From Algoriphagus sp. AGSA1 (GTDB taxonomy: Bacteria > Bacteroidota > Bacteroidia > Cytophagales > Cyclobacteriaceae): DNA of 64,000 nucleotides. Each line of letters begins with the position of its first letter. The first letter of the stretch is position 1. A model generated the notes under the pieces. That model worked only from the letters and a program-made list of their open reading frames with translations. It did not search any database and was not told the DNA's origin. The stretch is taken from positions 1-64,000 of the forward strand of contig NZ_JAJUWR010000001.1 in assembly GCF_021390545.1 (NCBI RefSeq), given 5' to 3'. Of the stretch, positions 7,985 through 16,793 are shown piece by piece. The position numbers were made by a program, and so were the translations under genes.

Positions 7985-10021
7985 ATGAAAAGGAAGTTTA
8001 CCGTCAATTCGAGATTATTGAAAGAGGTTATTCCTAACCAGATAACCACATTCTCCGCTTTTACAGAGCTGATTAACAATTCCCTTCAAGCAAAAGCAAA
8101 AAATATCTGGATTGATTTGGATTACACAAAAGAAGAAGAAGTTTATCCACACTTTGCAAAAACTATATCTATTAAGGATGACGGTATTGGAGTTCATAGT
8201 AAAGAGCTTGAATTTAAAACGTTAGATATTGCTACTGGGAACAAAAAAGGAGGCAAGGGAATTGGAAGGTTCTGTGCTTTCCAAATCGGTAAAAGGTTTT
8301 TGATTGAAACGGTTGGGTTTGACCAAGTGGATAAAAATTTTAGTTTCTCAAGAATACCCTTATCTGTTGATAGTATCACAAAATTTAGTAGGCTTGGGGA
8401 GATCGAATTTGATACTCATGAGGAAATTTTGAATGGGGATAATCATAAAACATCGTATAAAGTAGTTATAGATGATTTGTATGATCGGGAGCACTCTGAA
8501 AAAAATAAAAGGCTTACACAGCAATTCCTTCCTTCCAAGTTAGGAGAAGCAATTTTTGAAAGATATCCCCTGCATGTATTTAATTCGAAAGTAACTTTTA
8601 TTTTGAATGGTAAAAGGCTCGAAAAAGAGGATTTTATCATTGGTTCTCCAGAAAAAATTCTTAAGACATACTTGAATGAAAAAGGGGAGTCAATTAAAGT
8701 TTTTTTTAATTTTTTGAGAGTAAAATCAGTGGAAGATATCAGAGTGTTTTTGACAGTTAAAAATGCAGGAATTGATACCGTAGCTAATAGTTTTAAATTT
8801 GATGCAACCTGGCTAAGCCCAAAAATAGGCGGCTGGTATATTTATGTAGATTCAAATGTTCTTACTTCTGATAATTACAGGAATGTTGATTTGGATGGAT
8901 TAGACAGTGAGCTTTCTAATTTTAAATCATTTATAAAGGATTCTCTTAATGAATTTTTTAAGGAAAAGAATAAAGAATTCGACAACTTTACGGACAAACT
9001 TCAGAATGACGACTATTATCCTTATAAAATAAAAGAAGCATCATCTAAATCAAAGGAAATGCTTTTTAATAAGCTAGCTTACCTAGTTGAGGATAAATAT
9101 CATATTCTTAACAATCAGGAAAAACTGCGCGAAATTATTTATCCTCTAATTGACAGGACGATTTCGAATGGAGAATTAGAAGATATCCTTAAAGAGGTTC
9201 TTCATCTTGATAGCAAGATGATTACAAAATTTAGTGCACTTCTTAAGAAAACTAACCTGGGTGATGTAATAGAGTTTTCCGAAAAAGTTGCTGCCAAACA
9301 GCAAGAGCTCGAGTTTTTGGAGAAAATAGTGTATTCTGAAATAAGTTCATGTATTAAAGAACGCAAACAATTGCATAAGTATTTGGAGAAGATGCTGTGG
9401 ATTTTCGGAGAGCAATATTTAGAAGCCACTAGATTATTGTCTGATAAGGGTTTGGAAAATAACCTGAAAGAACTTCGTGATAGATTCATGAAATATAAAG
9501 CATCGGAAGATGAGGATAATGTATCGAGAGTTGATAATAAAAAAATTCGTTCAATAACTGACTTGTTTCTTTACAGTGAAAGAGTGCTTGATGAGTCTAA
9601 GAGAGAAGTTTTGATTGTAGAATTAAAAGCTCCTAAGGTTAAAATCAGTAATAAAGAACTAGATCAGGTTAAACGTTATGCCCAAGAAATTGAGGAATCA
9701 AGTGGAATCCCAAGTTCTATAAAATTTAAAATAATTCTTGTTAGTTCTGATATTAATAGAAGAGCATTAAGTGAAATTAAAGGCTTTCAAGCCAATTCCA
9801 AAAGTGAAGATCCATACTTGTATTGGAAAAACGAAGCTGGATATGTTGAGATTCATGTTCTAAAATGGTCGGACATTCTTGAAAAGACAAAGCGAAAGCT
9901 TAATTATTTGTCCAGTATATTAAAAACCAAAGATGTAGATGTTCAGCAAAAGTCAAAGGATGATTTTGCTGATATCGAAGTAATTAAGGTAAGATCTTCC
10001 TTAAAAAAAATAGCATCTTAA
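7985..10021 (+). CDS. GHKL (MORC/Hsp90-like) ATPase fused to PD-(D/E)XK nuclease-like domain
   Basis: A 678-residue cytoplasmic protein. The N-terminus is a Bergerat-fold ATPase: TELINNSLQA (N box, Glu28 and Asn32), IKDDGIGV with Asp66 and Gly67, and a lid GGKGIGRF at 89-96. A transducer-like region (about 150-310) and a long helical, Lys/Glu-rich middle (about 320-510) follow. The last 150 residues resemble a restriction-type nuclease: ITDLFL with Asp526, LIVELKAP with Glu546 and Lys548, then LDQVKRYA with Gln561. GHKL ATPases linked to nucleases are known from prokaryotic MORC-like genes near restriction systems, where ATP-driven clamping is thought to control cleavage. I cannot match this exact fusion to a named defence system. 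It stands alone between two other probable defence modules. Confidence 0.8.
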   Translation: MKRKFTVNSRLLKEVIPNQITTFSAFTELINNSLQAKAKNIWIDLDYTKEEEVYPHFAKTISIKDDGIGVHSKELEFKTLDIATGNKKGGKGIGRFCAFQIGKRFLIETVGFDQVDKNFSFSRIPLSVDSITKFSRLGEIEFDTHEEILNGDNHKTSYKVVIDDLYDREHSEKNKRLTQQFLPSKLGEAIFERYPLHVFNSKVTFILNGKRLEKEDFIIGSPEKILKTYLNEKGESIKVFFNFLRVKSVEDIRVFLTVKNAGIDTVANSFKFDATWLSPKIGGWYIYVDSNVLTSDNYRNVDLDGLDSELSNFKSFIKDSLNEFFKEKNKEFDNFTDKLQNDDYYPYKIKEASSKSKEMLFNKLAYLVEDKYHILNNQEKLREIIYPLIDRTISNGELEDILKEVLHLDSKMITKFSALLKKTNLGDVIEFSEKVAAKQQELEFLEKIVYSEISSCIKERKQLHKYLEKMLWIFGEQYLEATRLLSDKGLENNLKELRDRFMKYKASEDEDNVSRVDNKKIRSITDLFLYSERVLDESKREVLIVELKAPKVKISNKELDQVKRYAQEIEESSGIPSSIKFKIILVSSDINRRALSEIKGFQANSKSEDPYLYWKNEAGYVEIHVLKWSDILEKTKRKLNYLSSILKTKDVDVQQKSKDDFADIEVIKVRSSLKKIAS

Positions 10022-10065
10022 TAAGTATGATCCATGCCCTTAAGTTAGTGGAAAACATGGTTTTA

Positions 10066-10126
10066 TTTGGATTAAATTACAAACCTAGCCCAGAGCTACG
10101 AGAGATTTGATTACGCAGGTCGGTGG
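10066..10126 (+). repeat. Module-linked dispersed repeat, copy C (diverged)
   Basis: ATTACAAA, AGCCCAG, GCTACGA, GATTACGC and AGGT occur in the same order and near-equal spacing as in copies A and B. It ends about 55 bases before the SIR2-HerA operon. More diverged than the other two; the resemblance could be partly chance. Confidence 0.35.
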
Positions 10127-10182
10127 TTGATTAATGGTAGAACAAGAGTTAGTTTATAAGAGCAAACAAAAATAAAATTTAC

Positions 10183-11493
10183 ATGGAAGAGTCTACTTCT
10201 TGGATTGGAAAAAACATTGTAAAACTTAGAGAATACAAAGTTCCAACTGAAATTGAAGAACCAGATGAAATAAAATTTAGAGATCAAATTGAGCCTTGGT
10301 TAACCGCTCTTTGTCAAAGTGAACATTTATCCTTGCTCACAGGAGCAGGAATATCCTCAGCCGTCCACTTTTTGGCAAAAGGTTCGGCTGGCGCAGGTAT
10401 GTCAGAGCTTAACCTCTCAGTTTACAAGGAAGAGATATCAAAAAAATCTAAAGAATCGTCAGAGAAAGCAGGAAGAGGAGCCGAGCCTAATATTGAAGAT
10501 CAAATCCGTACTATCAATGATCTAATAAAAGGTCTTGATGTTTACCTTTGCAATGCATCAGAAGAAGAGAATGAAGATTTTTTTGCCAGTTTCAATACTC
10601 TCAAGAAAGAACTAGAAACTGGAATTAAAGAATTCGCTAATAACGTATTGTCTGCGGAATACAACATTGTAACATCCTCGAATGAGGAACCTGCAGAATA
10701 TCTGATGAACTTCCTTTTAAGCTTTGCCAGCAGAATTGCTACCCGAGAGCGACTTAATCTTTTTACTATCAATTATGATAGAGTATTGGAGTTTGGAGCT
10801 GAATTGGCAGGACTTCACTTGGTAGATCGGTTTGTTGGTAGTATTTCTCCGATTTTCCGTTCCTCAAGACTTAATATAGATTTACACTATAACCCACCTG
10901 GTATTAGAGGTGAACCGAGATACCTCGAAGGGGTAGTAAATTTCACCAAACTTCATGGGTCATTGGATTGGTCTGAAAGAGAAGGTATCGTTAAGAGATT
11001 TGCTTTACCGTACGGTGCAAAGGATATAACCTTATATAACAATGACGGTGGTAGTTTAATGATTTACCCAAACTCTTCAAAAGATCGAGAAACATCAGAA
11101 TACCCTTATGTTGAACTGTTTCGTGATTTTGCTGGCTCGGTAATAAGACCAAACTCAACCATCGTAACTTATGGCTACAGCTTTGGGGATGATCATATTA
11201 ATCGTGTTTTAATGGATATGCTTACGATTCCATCAACACATTTGGTTATTATTGCTTATGATGATGCTGGAGACCGAGTTCAAAACTTTTACAAAAAGGC
11301 AAAACGACCTGTACAAATTACATTGCTTTTAGGAAATCACTTTGGTAATCTAAAAACTCTGGTAGATCATTACTTACCAAAACCGGCTATTGACAGAACC
11401 ACATACAAAATGGCTGATTTACTAAAAGCCAGAGGGGCGGCTTCTAAACCTGCTGAAGCAAAACCCGAGGAAAAACCTGAAGACCATGAGTAG
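10183..11493 (+). CDS. SIR2 NADase-like subunit of a SIR2-HerA (Nezha-type) defence system
   Basis: A 436-residue SIR2-like protein. Motifs: LLTGAGISS (54-58 is GAGIS), TINYDRVLE with Asn197 and Asp199, KLHGSLDW with His258, and TYGYSFGDDHINRVL near the end of the fold. A charged helical insertion (about 75-165) separates the first and second motifs. The tail (about 420-436) is Lys/Glu/Pro-rich. The stop overlaps the start of the herA-like gene by eight bases, so the two are translationally coupled. SIR2-HerA pairs form large complexes in which the HerA hexamer activates NAD degradation and sometimes DNA cleavage upon phage infection. The pairing, order and motifs fit this system well. Confidence 0.9.
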   Translation: MEESTSWIGKNIVKLREYKVPTEIEEPDEIKFRDQIEPWLTALCQSEHLSLLTGAGISSAVHFLAKGSAGAGMSELNLSVYKEEISKKSKESSEKAGRGAEPNIEDQIRTINDLIKGLDVYLCNASEEENEDFFASFNTLKKELETGIKEFANNVLSAEYNIVTSSNEEPAEYLMNFLLSFASRIATRERLNLFTINYDRVLEFGAELAGLHLVDRFVGSISPIFRSSRLNIDLHYNPPGIRGEPRYLEGVVNFTKLHGSLDWSEREGIVKRFALPYGAKDITLYNNDGGSLMIYPNSSKDRETSEYPYVELFRDFAGSVIRPNSTIVTYGYSFGDDHINRVLMDMLTIPSTHLVIIAYDDAGDRVQNFYKKAKRPVQITLLLGNHFGNLKTLVDHYLPKPAIDRTTYKMADLLKARGAASKPAEAKPEEKPEDHE

Positions 11494-13561
11494 AACACCT
11501 GTAGAAAATCATGCTGACTTACGAATTGGAGTGGTAGAATTCATTGCACCAGATGAAATTAAGATTCAACTTGATATTGAGGCACCTGACGGAATTGCTG
11601 CAAATGCTGGAGTTCCGAGAGAGTTTCCTCGAATAAATAGTTATGTATTGATTCCCAATGAGGGTGGTCACATTGTTTGTCAAGTTGAGTGGATCAATAT
11701 TGAACGTTCCCCATTTCCTAAGAGAAAAGGCTATCAAGACTATGGTTTAATTGATTTACCATTCCCTATACGTAAAATGAAGGTGGCTCCTTTGGGTATT
11801 TTGAAGATGACTTCGGGTGAGAAATTTAGATTTCAGCGAGGAGTTCATTCATTTCCAAGCATTGGTTCACCGGTGCTGATTCCAACAGATTTACAACTCA
11901 TGTCAATTGTTGAATCTGGATCAAACAGGAGAGTGTATATTGGTAACAGCCCACTTACTGCGAACGCTCAGGTTAAAATTGATCCTGATCGGTTATTTGG
12001 AAGACATCTTGCAGTGTTAGGAAACACAGGAAGTGGTAAATCCTGCACTGTTGCAGGTTTGATGCAATGGTCTTTAGAAGCAACTGAGCAAGGAGAGAAT
12101 GCAAATGCTAGATTTATTATTCTTGACCCAAACGGTGAATATACAAAAGTTTTTGGTGCTAACGCAAAAGTTCTAAAAGTAGGTGGGGAAGATGAGGATA
12201 GTTTAGAAGTACCTCTCTGGCTTTGGAATAGTGAAGAGTGGCGTGCATTTACACAAGCAAAGTCTGGTGCTCAACTACCACTCTTGAAACGCGCATTAAG
12301 GTCTATGAGAAATGGAGAGCTTGAGTTTCAATCTGACCAAAATTTGAAAGCAAAGAAGTTTGTCGGTATAATGCTTCAATCTACTGTGGCCAGTGAGAAT
12401 AAAGGAGAGCCATTTCAGGGATTTCCACATAACAAGAATTTCACGGAAAGACTGATCATCTGGAAAAGGTCATTGGAATCTTTCAACTTAGAGACTGATC
12501 CTTTGGGATCTTTGATGGAGCGGATTGAAGTACTTATTGAAGGTCACAAAGCTGAACAAAGCAATGGCTGGGTTAACTATTCTGAATATACGGTAGAGGA
12601 AATTGAAATTCTAATAGAAGAAACAAGGGAAACCTATGTTGGCCTTGGTGGTGGTGATAGCGAGCTTTTTCCTAAAAATGAAGATCTCCCGATTCCCTTT
12701 AGTGGAGATGTTTTTCTAAGCTATTTAGAAGCACTGGCTCAAGAAACAGGTAATGAACAGTACTTGGAATTCCTAATCGCCAGAATTAGAACACTCATTG
12801 GTGATTCTCGGATGGATTCCATAATTGGAGACAAAACAGAAAAAGAACTTGATAAATGGTTAGAGAAATATTTAGGAAAAAGCGAAAAAACTTCTGTTAC
12901 AATAATCGATCTTTCCTTAGTGCCGTCCGAAATAGTTCATATTACCACTTCAGTAATATCAAGAATAGTTTTTGAAGCACTTCAACGGTATAGAAAGTTA
13001 AATAATAAAGTGCTTCCGTCCGTGCTTGTAATGGAGGAGGCTCATTCTTTTATTACCCGTTACAATGATAATACTGAAGGAAACAGCTCAGCGATTTGTA
13101 CAAAGGCATTTGAAAAAATTGCTCGTGAAGGAAGAAAATTTGGACTTGGTCTTGTTCTTTCTTCTCAACGACCTTCTGAATTATCTCCAACTGTTTTGTC
13201 TCAATGTAATTCCTATATCTTACATCGTATCAGTAATGATCGAGACCAGGAATTAGTTGGAAGATTATTGCCAGATACTTTTCGAGGTTTACTTAGAGAG
13301 CTTCCTTCATTACCTTCTCAAAAGGCAATACTTCTTGGATGGGCTTCAGAATTACCAATTTTAATGAAAGTTCGAGATTTACCATTTGAACAACGTCCTC
13401 AATCAGATGACCCTGATTTTTGGGATGTATGGATTCGGAAAAACAGTAAGGGTGAAGTTGTGGAACGTAAAGTTGATTGGAAAAGGATTGCAAATGATTG
13501 GCAAGAAAATGACGCCGAGCGAGAAATAGACGACGAATTAGAAGACTTTGACCTTTTATAA
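11486..13561 (+). CDS. HerA-like hexameric ATPase of the SIR2-HerA system
   Basis: A 691-residue FtsK/HerA-type motor ATPase. A beta-rich N-terminal HAS-barrel region covers about 1-160. Walker A GNTGSGKS lies at 179-186, followed by the HerA-type FIILDPNGEY. Walker B is SVLVMEEAHSF, with the Glu-Glu pair typical of HerA, and sensor/arginine-finger elements follow (KIAREGRKFGLGLVLSSQRP, then LHRISNDRDQELV). The insertion between the Walker motifs (about 230-490) is long and acidic. The last residues (about 660-691) are very acidic. It overlaps the SIR2 gene by eight bases. Expected role: the ring that assembles with SIR2 subunits and switches on their activity. Chromosomal HerA with NurA is excluded by the neighbour. 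Confidence 0.92.
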   Translation: MSRTPVENHADLRIGVVEFIAPDEIKIQLDIEAPDGIAANAGVPREFPRINSYVLIPNEGGHIVCQVEWINIERSPFPKRKGYQDYGLIDLPFPIRKMKVAPLGILKMTSGEKFRFQRGVHSFPSIGSPVLIPTDLQLMSIVESGSNRRVYIGNSPLTANAQVKIDPDRLFGRHLAVLGNTGSGKSCTVAGLMQWSLEATEQGENANARFIILDPNGEYTKVFGANAKVLKVGGEDEDSLEVPLWLWNSEEWRAFTQAKSGAQLPLLKRALRSMRNGELEFQSDQNLKAKKFVGIMLQSTVASENKGEPFQGFPHNKNFTERLIIWKRSLESFNLETDPLGSLMERIEVLIEGHKAEQSNGWVNYSEYTVEEIEILIEETRETYVGLGGGDSELFPKNEDLPIPFSGDVFLSYLEALAQETGNEQYLEFLIARIRTLIGDSRMDSIIGDKTEKELDKWLEKYLGKSEKTSVTIIDLSLVPSEIVHITTSVISRIVFEALQRYRKLNNKVLPSVLVMEEAHSFITRYNDNTEGNSSAICTKAFEKIAREGRKFGLGLVLSSQRPSELSPTVLSQCNSYILHRISNDRDQELVGRLLPDTFRGLLRELPSLPSQKAILLGWASELPILMKVRDLPFEQRPQSDDPDFWDVWIRKNSKGEVVERKVDWKRIANDWQENDAEREIDDELEDFDLL

Positions 13562-13562
13562 T

Positions 13563-13671
13563 ATGAAATTCACCGAATCCCAACTCGAACAGGCATTTAT
13601 CTCTCTTCTGCAAGCAAGCGCACGGATATTTCCATGTGAGTGGTGAGGAGATTCTAAGAGGGGATTTAGGT
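13563..13671 (+). pseudogene. Broken start of an HsdR-like type I restriction gene
   Basis: An ATG two bases after the herA stop opens MKFTESQLEQAFISLL, the usual N-terminus of type I restriction R subunits (DEAD/DEAH helicase-nuclease). A stop follows at 13644-13646 after 27 codons. In the next frame, from about 13624, YFHVSGEEILRG carries on with similar character, so a frameshift seems to have hit the gene. The sequence then runs into the 3' end of the convergent XRE gene, and no helicase motor or methylase remains. I infer that a restriction locus was cut here during exchange of modules. Confidence 0.6.
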
Positions 13672-14067
13672 CTTTTGTCGTTTTCGGTTGTATTCAAGAA
13701 TCTCTTCTTCAGTAAGAGGTTCAGTTTTGGTAATTACTGGAATTTTTTTGTTAATGCCATCATTATCTTTTTCCCATATTTTTTCTACTGTGATACGGAC
13801 TAAATCATCTTTAAAAAAACCTTTAGGGGGTAAAAAGTCTTTTACATTGCACTTCAAGGCTTCGGCCGCAAGGTTTATTTGCCTGATGTTGTATTTAGCA
13901 GGCAAAGATGGATTTTCTATATTTCCAACTAATTTATCCGAGAATCCCATATCAACTGAAAGGGCACTTTGACCAATTTTTAAAAGTTCCCTTCTTTCGC
14001 GGATTTTCTTTGTCACATACAAATCAAGGGCGGACACAACACGTATTATTTTCTCATTTTCTTTCAT
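13666..14067 (-). CDS. XRE-family helix-turn-helix regulator
   Basis: A 133-residue protein with an XRE/Cro-type helix-turn-helix in its first half: KKIRERRELLKIGQSALSVD, GFSDKLVGNIENP, then NIRQINLAAEALKCNVKDFLPP, matching the five-helix layout. The second half (about 85-133) is charged and ends in EEEILEYNRKRQKT, with no known domain. Such regulators often control restriction or toxin genes. Here it lies head-on against the broken hsdR-like start and the SIR2-HerA operon, so it may be the leftover controller of a lost restriction system or may govern the neighbouring module. The upstream side (14068-14230) is AT-rich and could hold its promoter, but no clear operator was seen. Confidence 0.78.
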   Translation of the reverse strand: MKENEKIIRVVSALDLYVTKKIRERRELLKIGQSALSVDMGFSDKLVGNIENPSLPAKYNIRQINLAAEALKCNVKDFLPPKGFFKDDLVRITVEKIWEKDNDGINKKIPVITKTEPLTEEEILEYNRKRQKT

Positions 14068-15062
14068 TTATCAATGAAAGTTTAAATTGAGTCTATATCC
14101 ACCTACTTATAATTAGGTTAGTTCAAATATTTTTATTATTATTGACTTAAATATTATGAGTTCGGTGGCAAAAGCTACCATTTGATTAATTTTGCGAATC
14201 TTCAAATAGCATTCGCACTTGTTTGTCTGAAACTGAAACCTAGGAAATTTCAAGTACACGAGACAATAAGTGAGGGTTGCTCACGCCATTGGCGTGGGCT
14301 CACTTATTCGTGTACGAGGTCTTCCTAGGTACCTAGTTTCGATATGTTGAGTCCCACGCCTCTTTTTTGGCAGGGTCTCAACTTGGACATAGCTATAACC
14401 CAAGTATCATGGAGCAGACCTTGATTTTTTCTGGATTGAGTAGCTTCCCGGGAGTAATATTCTGGAAGATGGATCTGTCTGAGCTTTTTTACATTGGGTC
14501 ACATTGTTCATTACCTATCCCGATAGCTATCGGAACCTATTACATCCTTCCAGAGGTACAGGGCATTATCGCTTCAGATCGCCTGTATCCCCTGAAGCCC
14601 AAGAATCCGATTTGAGGGATTCATTTTTAAGACCGTGAAAGGGGAGGTGCACATCCCTGAGCAGATCGGTTACTGCATACGCACGTCAGCAAGCTCAGAA
14701 TAGCCAGTAGAGCTGACACATTTCTTAGTATTCATTATTGCTGGTTGCTCGGTTGGAGCAAGGTGGAAAAACTATGTCTTGTAGGAAGTATCAAGTAGCA
14801 AGAGGGTAGAGGTTAGAGGCAAGAAGCTAGAGCCAAGAGGCAAGAAGCTAGAGTCAAGAGTCATGAATCAAGCGTTCGTGATAGTGCTTTCAGCTTTGAG
14901 CTCTCGCACTTCCCTTCTGAACACTGAGACTGCCTACTGCGACTGAGATTTCTCCTCGTACCTCGTCGAAATGACCTGAAGACTGCGACTGCCTACTGAC
15001 CACTTTCTTCCGTCTTCCGCCTGCCCGCCGTGGCGGGTCTTCCAGCTTAAAAATCTAAAAGC
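14068..15062. other. Non-coding stretch: right border of the island
   Basis: About 1 kb without a supported gene. It has a large palindrome (14229-14340), a CCCGATAGCTATCGG palindrome near 14518, a run of heptamer-like units (AAGAAGCTAGAGCCAAG variants, about 14800-14870), phrases such as gactgcctactgcgactgag, and a CCCGCCGTGGCGGG hairpin near 15023-15036 just before the next gene. An 82-codon ORF at 14367-14615 contains palindromic repeat sequence and has no family character. Confidence 0.6.
14229..14340. repeat. 112-base imperfect palindrome
   Basis: Nested arms: GAAAC/GTTTC at the ends, CCTAGGAA (14239-14246) with TTCCTAGG (14322-14329), GTACACGA (14254-14261) with TCGTGTAC (14308-14315), AATAAGTGAG (14265-14274) with CTCACTTATT (14299-14308), and CACGCC/GGCGTG around ATT at 14288-14290. 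The left arm has extra unpaired bases. It could fold into a long hairpin as single-stranded DNA. No gene spans it. Confidence 0.75.
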
Positions 15063-16793
15063 ATGAAAAAAAACATACTCATCTGCTTAGTGGGACTGCT
15101 ATGTCTTCCCACAAGCACACTACTGGCACAAGTTGCTGATTCACCCGGGGCGGATTTTCTTCATAGGTCACGCCCCACCGTCCCGCATGGATTGCGGGAC
15201 ACCCATCGGGGCGGGGAGACTCGCTCCGATACTCTCCCGGATGATGTTAGTTTGGTTGATCACTCCGGACAAGGGCAGGAGAGCGAAGGCTCTTCTGCCC
15301 AATCGGAGGGATTGCTCTACCTGGAAATAGCCTCCCCCAATCTACCGGATACGCTTTGGCTTACCTACTGGGAGCACATGCTCAGTGACGATCCCGAGGT
15401 TACTCCCGGAATAACTCTGCCACTGATCGGGCAGAAAGGAACTTTCTTCGAGGGAAGTGCGGTCACCAAGGTTTTCTTATGGGAGCTGTCACAGGATGTG
15501 GAACACGGCTATTTATCGATAGCCAATGGTAAGGAAGAATTGGCAAAACATTGGAGTTTCTCCGCCGGAGACCGGGTCAGGATTAGGGTTGACCTGAATC
15601 GTGGCAATATCCTGTTCGGAGGCCCATCCGCCGATTTCTACCGTACCCAATACCTGCTGGACCAGGCTTTCAGCGAAGAGCAATTCAATTCAGATCCCAT
15701 CCTGATCGCAAGCCGGAGCGAAGGGCTCTTTGCCGATTCCGCCTCCAGTGCAGCTTACCGCAAAGCACACAGCCAGCCGGAAGATCTTCATGTACGGATA
15801 AAGGTGCTCGTGCCCAAAGAAAACGGCTGGGATCACCTGGCAGCTTATCTGAAAACCCCTGCACTCGAGCATCCCGCTTGGAAGGTGCTGAACTCCCAAA
15901 GACAATTACTATCAGCTGAGGAATACGCTGTATTGGAAGCCAGAATAACCGGTGAGGTCCTCACTACTGCGGACAAAAGGGCGGAAATGATCGCTGAGCT
16001 ACTGAGCAAGGAGAGTGAAAAGGGAGACGACTTTCTTGCTTGGGCATCTGGGCTTGAGTTACATGATACCAGCACTTCCCATCCCCGCCTGATCCAAGGT
16101 CTGACACGACTGGAAGTGATAAGGGCTAAGCTCACAGGGGAAAACGTGATGGATAATTTCCTTTCCTATTCACCACACATCCGGGATGAGCTTATCGGGT
16201 ATTATCTGCTCAGCAACCACAACAGGCTCAATGAACAACAGGCACAGCTCTTTCGGTGGGGGATCAGCCGGGTCGAAACTCCGTGGATCAGGGAAAAGCT
16301 GGAAAGCCTCAGGGAGATCAAGTCAGGTCTGTTTGTTTCAGACGGATTGGTGGACCCACAGGGTGTTGCTGTGGATTTGACGGACTTTGAAGGAAAGACA
16401 ATTTTGATCCATTACTGGATATCCGGCTGCAAGTTCTGCATAGATGACTACAGGGCAATACTACGGCCTTTGGAAGACTTGTTGGAGAATAATCCCGACA
16501 TCCTCCTGGTCACCATCAATGCGGACTCGGGAAGGGATTCCTGGGTGAAAAGCCTGTCCACCGGAGACTATACCTCAGACCGCTTTCTAAACCTGAAAGC
16601 TGAAAGAGGAGGCCCGGTACTCTCCAGGTATTCCATCCATTCCTTTCCCCAGAAAATGATCATCGGACCCGAATCCAATGTCCGGATGCAATCCCTTGAC
16701 CGGATAGCGCCGGAAAAACTTGAGGTCATTCTCGACAGCATTCAGTCAGCATCCCCACTTTCCCATCTCTCCACCAAGACCTTACTACCATGA
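15063..16793 (+). CDS. Exported TlpA/thioredoxin-like protein of a SusCD operon
   Basis: A 576-residue exported protein with signal peptide (ICLVGLLCLPTSTLLAQ, residues 7-23). The N-terminal half resembles the DUF4369-like lead domains of Bacteroidota thiol proteins. The last about 150 residues form an AhpC/TSA/TlpA thioredoxin fold: TILIHYWISGCKFCIDDY gives the CxxC pair (CKFC), then LLVTINAD and a late FPQKMIIG segment with the cis-Pro position. Residues about 29-60 are unlike the rest, rich in Arg/Gly/Pro, and are coded by a GC-rich palindromic stretch. The stop overlaps the susC-like start (ATGA), so the genes are coupled. Likely role: periplasmic disulphide chemistry or folding linked to the uptake system; its real substrate is unknown. 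Confidence 0.82.
   Translation: MKKNILICLVGLLCLPTSTLLAQVADSPGADFLHRSRPTVPHGLRDTHRGGETRSDTLPDDVSLVDHSGQGQESEGSSAQSEGLLYLEIASPNLPDTLWLTYWEHMLSDDPEVTPGITLPLIGQKGTFFEGSAVTKVFLWELSQDVEHGYLSIANGKEELAKHWSFSAGDRVRIRVDLNRGNILFGGPSADFYRTQYLLDQAFSEEQFNSDPILIASRSEGLFADSASSAAYRKAHSQPEDLHVRIKVLVPKENGWDHLAAYLKTPALEHPAWKVLNSQRQLLSAEEYAVLEARITGEVLTTADKRAEMIAELLSKESEKGDDFLAWASGLELHDTSTSHPRLIQGLTRLEVIRAKLTGENVMDNFLSYSPHIRDELIGYYLLSNHNRLNEQQAQLFRWGISRVETPWIREKLESLREIKSGLFVSDGLVDPQGVAVDLTDFEGKTILIHYWISGCKFCIDDYRAILRPLEDLLENNPDILLVTINADSGRDSWVKSLSTGDYTSDRFLNLKAERGGPVLSRYSIHSFPQKMIIGPESNVRMQSLDRIAPEKLEVILDSIQSASPLSHLSTKTLLP

Noticed and set aside
14367..14615. 82-codon ORF after the palindrome
   Set aside because: It contains palindromic repeat sequence (CCCGATAGCTATCGG) and shows no family features.
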